Assembly (NCBI GenBank): GCA_018239845.1
Contig: JAFEGO010000123.1
Coordinates: 1 to 53,706, forward strand
Direction: 5' to 3'
DNA: 53,706 nucleotides
Source of the DNA: Verrucomicrobiota bacterium
GTDB lineage: Bacteria > Verrucomicrobiota > Verrucomicrobiia > Opitutales > Opitutaceae
The notes below the pieces were generated by a model, which searched no databases, was not told the origin of the DNA, and saw only the letters and a list, made by a program, of their open reading frames with translations. Within the stretch, counting starts at the first letter, position 1; the number at the start of each line of letters is the position of its first letter. Shown piece by piece: positions 44,552 through 53,706 of the stretch. Both the position numbers and the translations under genes were made by a program.

Positions 44552-47311
44552 ATGTCCAAAAAACGTCCTACGCACTCCTCCGCCCTGCGGGAAATGAAGC
44601 GCCTGGGCGCCGACATCCGCGAACTCGGCCGCTCGCTCGGCCGCGTGATCACGCAGGTGGAGGGGCAGGAAGCCTTCGACACCGTGGAAAAGCTGCGCCG
44701 GCTGGCCAAGGCGAGCCGCGCCGGCGAGGCCGAGGCGGCGGGCCAGCTGGAAAAAGCCGTGGCCGGCCTCACCCCGGCCGAGGCGCTGAACCAAGCGATG
44801 GCCTTCACCCTGTACTTCGAACTGGTGAACCTCGCCGAGGAGAATTTCCGCATCATGCTCCTGCGCCAGCGCCGCGCGGCCCAGATCCTCGGGCAGGCCG
44901 GCCCGGAGCCGATGCGCGAATCGGTCGAGGCGGCCGTGCTGGAGCTCAAGCGCCGAGGCGTGGACGCGGCGGGCATGCAGGCGCTGGTGGACCGGCTGGC
45001 GATCGAGCTGGTGTTCACCGCGCACCCGACGGAGTCGAAGCGCCGCACCCTTTTGACGAAGCTGCACCGGCTGGCGGAAATCCTGCGCCAGCGCGCCAAC
45101 CCGGCGCTCCTCGCGGATACCGCGCTGCTCGACCCGGTGTGCGTCGAGCGCGAGATCGCCTCGCTCTGGCTCACGGACCGCAGCCGCGTTGCCCGGCCGG
45201 AAGTGACCGACGAGGCGCGCACGGGCCTCTGGTATTTTGACATGACGCTGTTCGACACCATGCCGCGGTTGCAGACCGACATGGTGGCGGCACTGGCCAA
45301 GCACTACCCGGGCGTGAAGCCGCCGCGGCGCTGGCTGACCTTCGGCTCGTGGATCGGCGGCGACCGCGACGGTAATCCCAACGTGACCACCGCCGTGAGC
45401 GCCGAGGTGCTGCTGCTGCACCGCCGCCTCGCGATTGAAAAACTCCGCCTCCGCGCCCGCGAACTTGCCCGCACCCTCACCGTGAGCGACCGCCGCGACA
45501 CCGTGGTGCCCGCGCTGACCGAGCACCTCCGCGAAAATCTGCATCTTTCCAAACACCTCGAGGAACTCGCGAAGCGGTATCCCCACGAGCCCTACCGCCT
45601 CATCCTGGGCGTGCTGCGTGTGCGGCTGGCGCAGGCCGTCGGCGAAGTGCGCGACGCGACCCTGGGCTCGGACCAGGTGGTGGGCGTCTGCCTCGACAAG
45701 GCGACGGTCGAAGGGACCTTTGACACCATCGCCGATAGCCTGAAGGCGGGCCGCGGCGCGTTGCTGACCACGGGTGAACTCCAGCAGGCGCGCGTGCAGC
45801 TCGATGTCTTCGGCCTGCACACGGCGCGGCTGGATTTCCGCCAGCACTCGTCGCTGCACGAGGCGGCGGTGGCGGAGATCCTCGGCGCGCCGGATTACGC
45901 CAAGCTCAGCGAAGCGGAGAAGCGTACGACGCTGCTCGGCGCGATCAGCCGCGCCAAGCTGCTCAGCCCGATCTCGGTGGCGAAGTTCAACGAGGCGGCC
46001 CGTGCGCGGCTGGAGCCGCTGGCGCTGGCGGCGCGGGCGGTGAGCCGGTTCGGCCCCGAGGCGATGGGCATCTACATCATCAGCATGACCGCCGAGGTGT
46101 CGGACCTCCTCGAGGTGGAGCTGCTGCAAAAACTCACGGGGGCAAACCTCCCGATCGCGCCGCTCTTCGAGACCCTGGGCGACCTCAACCGCGCGCCCCG
46201 CGTGCTCAGCGAGTATTTCGCGCTGCGCGCCGACAACGGCGACCGGCACCAGCACGTGATGCTGGGCTACTCCGACAGCAACAAGGACTGCGGCTACCTC
46301 ACGGCCAATTGGGCGCTGTACAAGGCGCAGGAGGAAATTTCGGCCGTGTGCCAGGCTCACAAGGTGCGCGTGACGCTGTTCCACGGCCGCGGCGGCAGCA
46401 TCGCGCGCGGCGGCGGCCCGGCGGCGAAGGCGATCCTCGCACAGCCCGCGGGCCTGCGCGACGGCGGCATCCGCGTGACCGAGCAGGGCGAGGTGCTGTC
46501 CACGCGTTACCATGATCCCGATCTGGCGCACCGCATCCTGGAGCAGATGGCCTACGGCGTGATGCTCGGCACCCACGCGGCGCAGACCGCGCCGACCGTG
46601 CCCGAGGCGTGGAGCGCGGCGATGGAGACGATGAGCGCGGCGGGTTTCGCGGCCTACAAGGCGCTCGTGCACGACGACAAGGAGTTCCTGGAATTCTGGC
46701 GCGAGGCGACGCCGATCGATGAGATCAGCAACCTCAAGTTCGGCTCCCGCCCGACCTACCGCAAGGCCACGCAGAGCGTGGACGACCTGCGCGCGATCCC
46801 GTGGGTGTTTTCGTGGATGCAGAGCCGGTTCAACTTCCCCGGCTGGTTCGGCCTCGGCTCGGCGCTTGACGCGGTGCTGAAGCGCGGACCCGCCGGCCGC
46901 AAGCTCCTGCAGACAATGCACGCGGAGTGGCCGTTCTTCCAGACCCTGATCGACAACGCGCAGCTCACGATGCGCAAGGCCGACATGGGCATCGCGGCGC
47001 TCTACTCCGAGCTCGTGCAAAATCCGAAGATCCGCCGCCGCATCAACGGCATCCTCATGGCGGAGTTTGCGCGCGCGGAGGCGGCGATCCTGGTGGTGAC
47101 GAAGCAGAAGCGCCTCCTCGGCAACGAGCCGGTGCTCCTGCGCTCGGTGGACCTGCGCAACCCCTACATCGACCCGCTGAACTACCTCCAGGTGGAGATG
47201 CTGCGCCGGCTGCGCGCGGGCAAACTCAGCGCGGACGAGGCGGAGGCCACCCGGTCTGTCGTGGAGTTGACGATCAATGGCATCTCCGGCGGCCTGAAAA
47301 ATACGGGCTAG
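44552..47311 (+). CDS. ppc: Phosphoenolpyruvate carboxylase
   Basis: This 919-residue enzyme fixes bicarbonate onto PEP to give oxaloacetate. The first catalytic motif VFTAHPTES lies at about 154-162, GDRDGNPNVT at about 271, YSDSNKDCGYL near 571, and the second motif HGRGGSIARGGGP near 610. The protein ends in KNTG, the usual carboxyl end. ATG 44552 is chosen; upstream sequence overlaps the lptD leader. glgB follows by 40 bases on the same strand. Confidence 0.97.
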   Translation: MSKKRPTHSSALREMKRLGADIRELGRSLGRVITQVEGQEAFDTVEKLRRLAKASRAGEAEAAGQLEKAVAGLTPAEALNQAMAFTLYFELVNLAEENFRIMLLRQRRAAQILGQAGPEPMRESVEAAVLELKRRGVDAAGMQALVDRLAIELVFTAHPTESKRRTLLTKLHRLAEILRQRANPALLADTALLDPVCVEREIASLWLTDRSRVARPEVTDEARTGLWYFDMTLFDTMPRLQTDMVAALAKHYPGVKPPRRWLTFGSWIGGDRDGNPNVTTAVSAEVLLLHRRLAIEKLRLRARELARTLTVSDRRDTVVPALTEHLRENLHLSKHLEELAKRYPHEPYRLILGVLRVRLAQAVGEVRDATLGSDQVVGVCLDKATVEGTFDTIADSLKAGRGALLTTGELQQARVQLDVFGLHTARLDFRQHSSLHEAAVAEILGAPDYAKLSEAEKRTTLLGAISRAKLLSPISVAKFNEAARARLEPLALAARAVSRFGPEAMGIYIISMTAEVSDLLEVELLQKLTGANLPIAPLFETLGDLNRAPRVLSEYFALRADNGDRHQHVMLGYSDSNKDCGYLTANWALYKAQEEISAVCQAHKVRVTLFHGRGGSIARGGGPAAKAILAQPAGLRDGGIRVTEQGEVLSTRYHDPDLAHRILEQMAYGVMLGTHAAQTAPTVPEAWSAAMETMSAAGFAAYKALVHDDKEFLEFWREATPIDEISNLKFGSRPTYRKATQSVDDLRAIPWVFSWMQSRFNFPGWFGLGSALDAVLKRGPAGRKLLQTMHAEWPFFQTLIDNAQLTMRKADMGIAALYSELVQNPKIRRRINGILMAEFARAEAAILVVTKQKRLLGNEPVLLRSVDLRNPYIDPLNYLQVEMLRRLRAGKLSADEAEATRSVVELTINGISGGLKNTG

Positions 47312-47351
47312 ACCCGCACCGGGACGTCGGCCACGTTGGGAAACTCCCCTC

Positions 47352-49559
<2,208 letters not shown>

Positions 49560-49631
49560 GAAAAAACGGCGGGATTTCCTAATAAAGGGACGGGTGGGCC
49601 GTCATCCTGATGATCAGCAACTCCACAACCC

Positions 49632-49639
49632 AAGGAGGT
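49632..49639 (+). promoter_or_regulatory. Consensus Shine-Dalgarno of the tonB-like gene
   Basis: AAGGAGGT lies four bases before the ATG at 49644. Most other starts in this window lack so strong a site, so this gene may be translated at a high rate. Confidence 0.8.
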
Positions 49640-49643
49640 CATC

Positions 49644-50303
49644 ATGGATACCCGATTCATCATCCCGGTCAGTGTCGCGGTGGCGGTGCACGCGCTGGCG
49701 TTTTTTTACCCCAAGTCATCCGCCGAGGGGCGGGTGACGGAGCCGGCGGAAGGGAAGACGTACGTGACTGTCAACAAGCCGGAGGAGCGCTTGCCGATGC
49801 CGGAGGAGCAGAAGCCGGAGGAGGCCGCAGCGCTCGGCACGCCTGATCCCGGGCCGCGTAGCGAGGACACGGTGCGAACGCCGGAACCGAAGGATTTTGT
49901 CCAAACTCAGCAGCCGCCCTCGCCGTATTCGCCGAACATCAAGGCCAAGTTCGAGGTTGGCCCTCCGGGAGTGCCGGATGGGGTGATCAATGGCACGCTG
50001 ACCACACCGACGGTCTTCAATAGTGCCTCGCTCGACCGCCAGCCGCGCACGCGGGTGCAGGTGGCGCCGACTTATCCGGTCGAGGCGAAGAGCCGCGGGC
50101 TCACGGCGGAGGTCGTGGTGGGGTTCATCGTCGATGAGCAGGGCCGCGTGACGGCCGAGCACGTGGTGCGGTCGAGCGACCCGATGTTCGAGGAAGCGAC
50201 CCTGCAGGCGGTGCGCAAGTGGCGGTTTGAACCGGGCAAGAAGGACGGGCGGTTGGTGAAATTCCGCCTCCAGGTGCCGGTGGTCTTTAACCTGAACGAG
50301 TGA
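49644..50303 (+). CDS. TonB-like energy transducer
   Basis: This 219-residue protein has an N-terminal anchor helix (FIIPVSVAVAVHALAFFYP), a Pro/Glu-rich periplasmic linker and a TonB C-terminal domain (about 135-215) with APTYPVEAKSRGLTAEVVVGFIVDEQGRV and ATLQAVRKWRFEPGKKDG. Such proteins pass proton-motive energy to outer-membrane transporters. The start is decided by a consensus Shine-Dalgarno. No ExbB/ExbD lies in the window. Confidence 0.9.
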   Translation: MDTRFIIPVSVAVAVHALAFFYPKSSAEGRVTEPAEGKTYVTVNKPEERLPMPEEQKPEEAAALGTPDPGPRSEDTVRTPEPKDFVQTQQPPSPYSPNIKAKFEVGPPGVPDGVINGTLTTPTVFNSASLDRQPRTRVQVAPTYPVEAKSRGLTAEVVVGFIVDEQGRVTAEHVVRSSDPMFEEATLQAVRKWRFEPGKKDGRLVKFRLQVPVVFNLNE

Positions 50304-50320
50304 GTCGGCAGGCCCGGCGG

Positions 50321-50803
50321 TCAGTACACGGAGACGATCCGGTGCGGACCGCCGGTGTTCCGGCCGGGCAGGCGGACGGTGGCGCCGGTAGTTTTACCCA
50401 GCAGTTCGCGGCCAAGGGGCGAGGTGGGGGTCACGACGAGGACGGTCTGGCCTTCGGCGGTCACTTCGAGGCCGCCGGCCCGGGGGCCGAGAAAGTACCA
50501 GACCGGGCCGCCCTTGGTCCCGGCGACTTCGAGGAGGGAGCCGACCATGGCACGATCGGAGGTAGCGGCCTCAGGCAGGAGCAGGCTCTCGAATTGGGCG
50601 ACGGCGGCGGAAGTCTCGGCGGCGTGCCGGGCCTGCCCCTCGGCGAGGTAAGCGGCCTCCTGGCTGTGCATGTCGTACTTGTTCTCCGGACGGCTTTCCT
50701 CGCTGATCGCTTCATCCCGGGAGAGGAGGGCGGCCTGGGTTTGCAGCGCCAGATTGGCGCGGAGCTGGGTGAGGATGAGATCGAGGACGGTCTTTTTGTT
50801 CAC
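50321..50803 (-). CDS. GreA/GreB-like transcription factor
   Basis: This 160-residue protein has an N-terminal helical region with an acidic stretch (RDEAISEESRPENKYDMHSQEAAYLAEGQARHAAE) and a Gre-type C-terminal domain (TVLVVTPTSPLGRELLGKTTGATVRLPG, resembling the FKBP-like SPLGKALLGK segment). The PENKYD motif is seen in Gre-like proteins that are shorter than GreA. It probably binds RNA polymerase in the secondary channel; whether it stimulates cleavage is unknown. The start is a GTG. It is convergent with the TonB gene across 17 bases. Confidence 0.8.
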   Translation of the reverse strand: MNKKTVLDLILTQLRANLALQTQAALLSRDEAISEESRPENKYDMHSQEAAYLAEGQARHAAETSAAVAQFESLLLPEAATSDRAMVGSLLEVAGTKGGPVWYFLGPRAGGLEVTAEGQTVLVVTPTSPLGRELLGKTTGATVRLPGRNTGGPHRIVSVY

Positions 50804-50959
50804 GCAAGGAGTTTGCCAGACCGTGGCTTAGCGGGCGGCCGATGAATTGCAATGCAGGGGGGTGAAATCCCGCTGTTGACGGCGGGCGCGCGGGTCTTGA
50901 AGCTTTGATGAAACATTTCCGGCTCGGTCCCGTCCAAGCCTGAGCCCTTGCCCTATTAC

Positions 50960-52153
50960 ATGAAATATCTCCTCAGCGTTGCCCTCCTGTTTATCGCGTC
51001 GGTCGCCGTCCATGCGCAGCAACAGGAAGAGGATGAGATCATCACCGATTTCGGCACCGACGATTACATCTACGTGCCCAAGATGACGCTGAACATCGGC
51101 ATGCGTTCGATGAGCGGCCCGAAGGCGTCGTTTTACGGCAGCGGCACCGTGGGCTCCATCCTGGATTTTGGCCCGGCGGCGGGTACGTATAACCGCAATT
51201 ACCATGACGGTTACGTCTATCAGGACAGTCGCCAGATCACCGACGCCAACGGCAATCCGACCCCGGTGGCACCGGACGGCAAGTCAAACACCTGGGGTTA
51301 CCTGGATTCGAACCAGCTGCAGCCCGGCGGCCTGATCGCGATGAATTCCTACAGTGCCCAGATCACCGATTCCTCGGTGCGGAGCAAGGACACGGGCAAC
51401 AGCTACGGCGTGGAACTGACCGTGACACGCGACATGGGCCAGGTGTTCAACACCCGCCTGCGCTGGGGCATCGTGGGCGGAGTCAGCATGAACGATCTCA
51501 GCGCTTCGACGCACGATAGCGTCAGCGCCACCATCACCCGCACGACCGATCTGTACAGCTTGGATGGCGCCGTGCCGCCGGCCGCGCCTTACACCGGCCC
51601 GACCGCGGTCACCAGCCCGGTGCTCGATGCGAATGGCAACCAGCGCTACGACGCCTCCGGCAATGCCCTGACCCAGACGGTGGATAGCTCCGTGCTCATC
51701 GACAACCAGCCCCTCAAGCGCACCACGACGACCCAGACCAGCTCGACCAGCGTGATGAACAACTGGAAGCTCAAGGGCGCGTACATGACCTTCCGCGTCG
51801 GCCCCTCGCTCTACTTCCCGTTTGGCGAACACTTCAACGCCAGCATCAGCGCGGGCGGCGTGCTGGTCTATGCGGGCACGACCTACACGGTGACCCAGAC
51901 CTACAAGCCCGACACCAGCGACGACATCGTCGATATCGTGGGCGACGGCGTGAGCGAGTTCCTGCCCGGCTATTACGTCGATGCGAACCTGAACTACATC
52001 ATGAACGAGGCCACCGGCCTGTATCTCGGTGCGGTTTACCAGAGCAGCGGCGGCTACACCCAGCGCATTTTCAACAAAACCTCGGAGTACTTCACCCGCG
52101 TCGACCTGAGCCGGATGCAAGGCGTCCGGGCCGGCCTGAGTTACAAGTTCTGA
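50960..52153 (+). CDS. Outer-membrane beta-barrel-like protein of unknown function
   Basis: This 397-residue protein has a signal peptide (MKYLLSVALLFIASVAVHA) and alternating hydrophobic/polar strands. The first mature part is acidic (QQQEEDEIITDFGTDDYIYV); the strands KMTLNIGMRSM, NSYGVELTVTRDM, NTRLRWGIVGGVSM, AYMTFRVGPSLYFPFG and GLYLGAVYQSSGGY suggest a barrel, and it ends VRAGLSYKF with the terminal Phe typical of outer-membrane proteins. No family is recognised. ATG 50960 gives the signal peptide directly. A perfect terminator follows. Confidence 0.8.
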   Translation: MKYLLSVALLFIASVAVHAQQQEEDEIITDFGTDDYIYVPKMTLNIGMRSMSGPKASFYGSGTVGSILDFGPAAGTYNRNYHDGYVYQDSRQITDANGNPTPVAPDGKSNTWGYLDSNQLQPGGLIAMNSYSAQITDSSVRSKDTGNSYGVELTVTRDMGQVFNTRLRWGIVGGVSMNDLSASTHDSVSATITRTTDLYSLDGAVPPAAPYTGPTAVTSPVLDANGNQRYDASGNALTQTVDSSVLIDNQPLKRTTTTQTSSTSVMNNWKLKGAYMTFRVGPSLYFPFGEHFNASISAGGVLVYAGTTYTVTQTYKPDTSDDIVDIVGDGVSEFLPGYYVDANLNYIMNEATGLYLGAVYQSSGGYTQRIFNKTSEYFTRVDLSRMQGVRAGLSYKF

Positions 52154-52170
52154 GCGGCTTCTTTTCTAAG

Positions 52171-52204
52171 AAAGCGCAGGGCTCCGATGCCCTGCGCTTT
52201 TTTA
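52171..52204 (+). terminator. Perfect intrinsic terminator
   Basis: A 12-bp perfect stem, AAAGCGCAGGGC (52171-52182) with GCCCTGCGCTTT (52189-52200), and a six-base loop are followed by a T-run to 52204. It ends the outer-membrane protein transcript and may also serve the convergent gdhA. Confidence 0.9.
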
Positions 52205-52214
52205 TTTTCCGGGC

Positions 52215-53489
52215 TTAGGGGAAGAGTCCGCGGGCGGCCTTGGCCTCGGCCACGCGGCCGATGCCGAGGGTCAGGGCAGCGAGGCGGCGGTTGAATTTGA
52301 ACTTCCGCTTCTGGTATTCCACCGCGTCCTTGGTGCGGTCGAGGATCACGTAGAGTTTTTCCATCACCTCGTCGCGGGACCAGTAGTAGTTCTGGAGATT
52401 CTGCAGCCACTCGAAGTACGAGACGACCACGCCGCCGGAATTGCACATGATGTCGGGGATGAGCTCGATCTCCTCACGCTGGTCGAGGATCTTGTCGGCC
52501 CCGTTCGTGGTCGGGCCGTTGGCGCCCTCGGCGAGGATGCGGCACTTAAGCTTGCCGGCGTTTTTCTCGGTGATGACGCGCTCCAGCGCGCAGGGCGCAA
52601 GGACGGTGCACTTCAGCTCCAGGAGCTGCTCGTTGGTGATGGGCTCGCCGCCGGAGAAATCCTTCAGCACGCGGGCGTACTGCACGTAGGCGAGGGCCTT
52701 TTTGATGTCGATGCCCTTGGGGTTGTAGATGCCGCCGGTGTAATCGGAGATCGCGATGATCTTCGCCCCGTAGTTCTGGAGGGCGAGGGCGGTCTCGCTG
52801 CCGACATTGCCGAAGCCCTGCACGGCGACGGTGGCCTTGCCGACGGGGATCTTCAGGTCCTCGAGGTATTTTTTGACGAAGTAGGCGATGCCCGCGCCAG
52901 TGGCCTCGCGGCGGCCCTGCGAGCCGCCGAGCGAGATGGGCTTGCCGGTGACGATGGCGGGGGAGATGTGGCCGACGTGGTTGGAGTAGGTGTCCATCAT
53001 CCAGCCCATGATCTTCTCATTGGTGCCGACGTCGGGGGCGGGCACGTCCACCTGCGGCCCGAGGAAATTCACCATCTCCTGCATGTAGCGGCGGGAAAGG
53101 TGCTCGAGCTCGGTGGGCGAAAGCTGGTTGGGATCGACGACCACGCCGCCCTTGGCACCGCCGTAGGGCAGACCGGCGAGGGAGCATTTCCAGCTCATCC
53201 ACATCGCCAGCGCGGCGACCTCACCGATCGTCACGCTCTGGTGGAAACGGATGCCGCCCTTCGCGGGACCGGTGGAGAGGTTATGCTGCACGCGGTAGCC
53301 CTCGAAGACGGTCACGCTGCCGTCGTCGCGTTTCACGGGCAGGGCGACGGCGAGACAGCGCCGGGGGTACTTGGTACGGTCGCGAATGGCCTCGGGGAGG
53401 CTGATCGCGTCGGCGGCCTTGTCGAACTGGCGGCACGCCATCTTGAAGACGTCGGAATCGTACAGGGTGGAGACGATGACTTTGGACAT
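52215..53489 (-). CDS. gdhA: Glutamate dehydrogenase
   Basis: This 424-residue enzyme of the Glu/Leu/Phe/Val dehydrogenase family links 2-oxoglutarate and ammonium to glutamate. The substrate site shows GPAKGGIRFH and the catalytic Lys in PYGGAKGGV; the dinucleotide fold reads VAVQGFGNVGSETA. Length (about 420) is that of the hexameric NAD- or dual-specificity catabolic type, not the 450-residue GdhA of enterobacteria. Leucine dehydrogenase is unlikely from the length. Cofactor preference is not clear. Confidence 0.93.
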   Translation of the reverse strand: MSKVIVSTLYDSDVFKMACRQFDKAADAISLPEAIRDRTKYPRRCLAVALPVKRDDGSVTVFEGYRVQHNLSTGPAKGGIRFHQSVTIGEVAALAMWMSWKCSLAGLPYGGAKGGVVVDPNQLSPTELEHLSRRYMQEMVNFLGPQVDVPAPDVGTNEKIMGWMMDTYSNHVGHISPAIVTGKPISLGGSQGRREATGAGIAYFVKKYLEDLKIPVGKATVAVQGFGNVGSETALALQNYGAKIIAISDYTGGIYNPKGIDIKKALAYVQYARVLKDFSGGEPITNEQLLELKCTVLAPCALERVITEKNAGKLKCRILAEGANGPTTNGADKILDQREEIELIPDIMCNSGGVVVSYFEWLQNLQNYYWSRDEVMEKLYVILDRTKDAVEYQKRKFKFNRRLAALTLGIGRVAEAKAARGLFP

Positions 53490-53674
53490 GGGTCGGGCGG
53501 TTGGGGTTTGGGTTTGCCTCGATTGATTTATGACAGACTAGCCGAAGCCGCCCGCTTGGCAATGGGCAAGGGGCGCGCGAACCCGCTGCAATACCCCCGC
53601 TAATTGCGCGAAAAGGAGAACGTGATACCTCAGGAAACGCTGGCCTGCCCAACCGCCGCGCCCACACTGGGCGC

Positions 53675-53706
53675 ATGGAAAAACTCGGGGTGCTCTTCGA
53701 CTGGGA
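53675..53706 (+). CDS. Start of a HAD-type hydrolase gene (partial)
   Basis: The last 32 bases encode MEKLGVLFDWD up to the window edge. The hydrophobic strand and D-x-D (FDWD) are the first motif of haloacid dehalogenase-type phosphatases such as beta-phosphoglucomutase-like proteins. Only ten residues are certain, so this is tentative. It is divergent from gdhA across 185 bases. Confidence 0.5.
   Translation, partial: MEKLGVLFDW

Noticed and set aside
42223..45240. 1005-residue frame across lptD into ppc
   Set aside because: It crosses a divergent promoter and is antisense/out-of-frame to two clear genes.
44525..47020. 831-residue frame opposite ppc
   Set aside because: It is an antisense shadow of PPC, which has all its catalytic motifs.

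Overview
The window reads as a chromosomal segment of a high-GC Gram-negative bacterium of the Verrucomicrobiota, most likely family Opitutaceae. This placement is inferred from gene content: a giant autotransporter-type beta-strand repeat protein ending in a PEP-CTERM signal, DUF5069 and DUF4252 proteins, a short-tail TonB, a Fur-family protein heading a SUF operon, LptD, PPC and GlgB. I found no rRNA, tRNA, CRISPR array, transposase, integrase or phage gene. Coding density is high. Only one gene-free stretch exceeds 300 bases, at about 15.32-15.77 kb. Few starts have a strong Shine-Dalgarno sequence; the TonB gene at 49644 is the clear exception.

Layout. 0-5.6 kb: one 1858-residue PEP-CTERM surface protein on the minus strand, divergent from an OmpR-type response regulator and histidine kinase (5.8-8.0 kb). 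8.0-15.4 kb: a minus-strand block that, in transcription order, encodes an Irr/PerR-like Fur-family regulator, SufC, SufB, SufD, SufT, a SanA-like protein and a KefB/C-type antiporter. 15.4-15.77 kb: intergenic DNA with a dispersed repeat. 15.8-18.0 kb: creatininase, aldo/keto reductase and VanY-type carboxypeptidase, all minus strand. 18.2-23 kb: DUF5069 protein, thioredoxin reductase, M19 dipeptidase and OPT transporter. 23-25.2 kb: two envelope proteins (DUF3300 and a glycine-zipper lipoprotein). 25.2-27 kb: a phytanoyl-CoA dioxygenase-like enzyme divergent from an AraC regulator. 27.1-31 kb: DUF4252 protein, a possible relative, DNA polymerase IV behind two perfect 19-bp palindromes, an FmdB-like protein and an inositol monophosphatase-like enzyme. 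31-36.6 kb: beta-CASP hydrolase, ApaG, PurH, DedA protein and M20 dipeptidase. 36.6-39.6 kb: a second copy of the dispersed repeat, an acidic hypothetical protein, acylphosphatase, a membrane protein and MenA. 39.6-44.4 kb: LptD, RsmB, ScpA, a small overlapping protein and thioredoxin, all minus strand. 44.5-49.6 kb: PPC and GlgB. 49.6 kb to end: TonB, a Gre-like factor, an outer-membrane protein, glutamate dehydrogenase and the first codons of a HAD-type hydrolase.

The strongest regulatory signals are: (1) two identical perfect 19-bp palindromes before the polymerase IV gene, resembling SOS (LexA) operators but with a 7-base spacer; (2) two TTRGAA-N3-TTCYAA boxes directly before the Fur-family gene that leads the SUF operon, where the encoded protein lacks the CxxC zinc sites of Fur/PerR as Irr proteins do; (3) a long imperfect inverted repeat between sufB and sufD; (4) two diverged copies of a roughly 140-160 bp intergenic repeat 21 kb apart.
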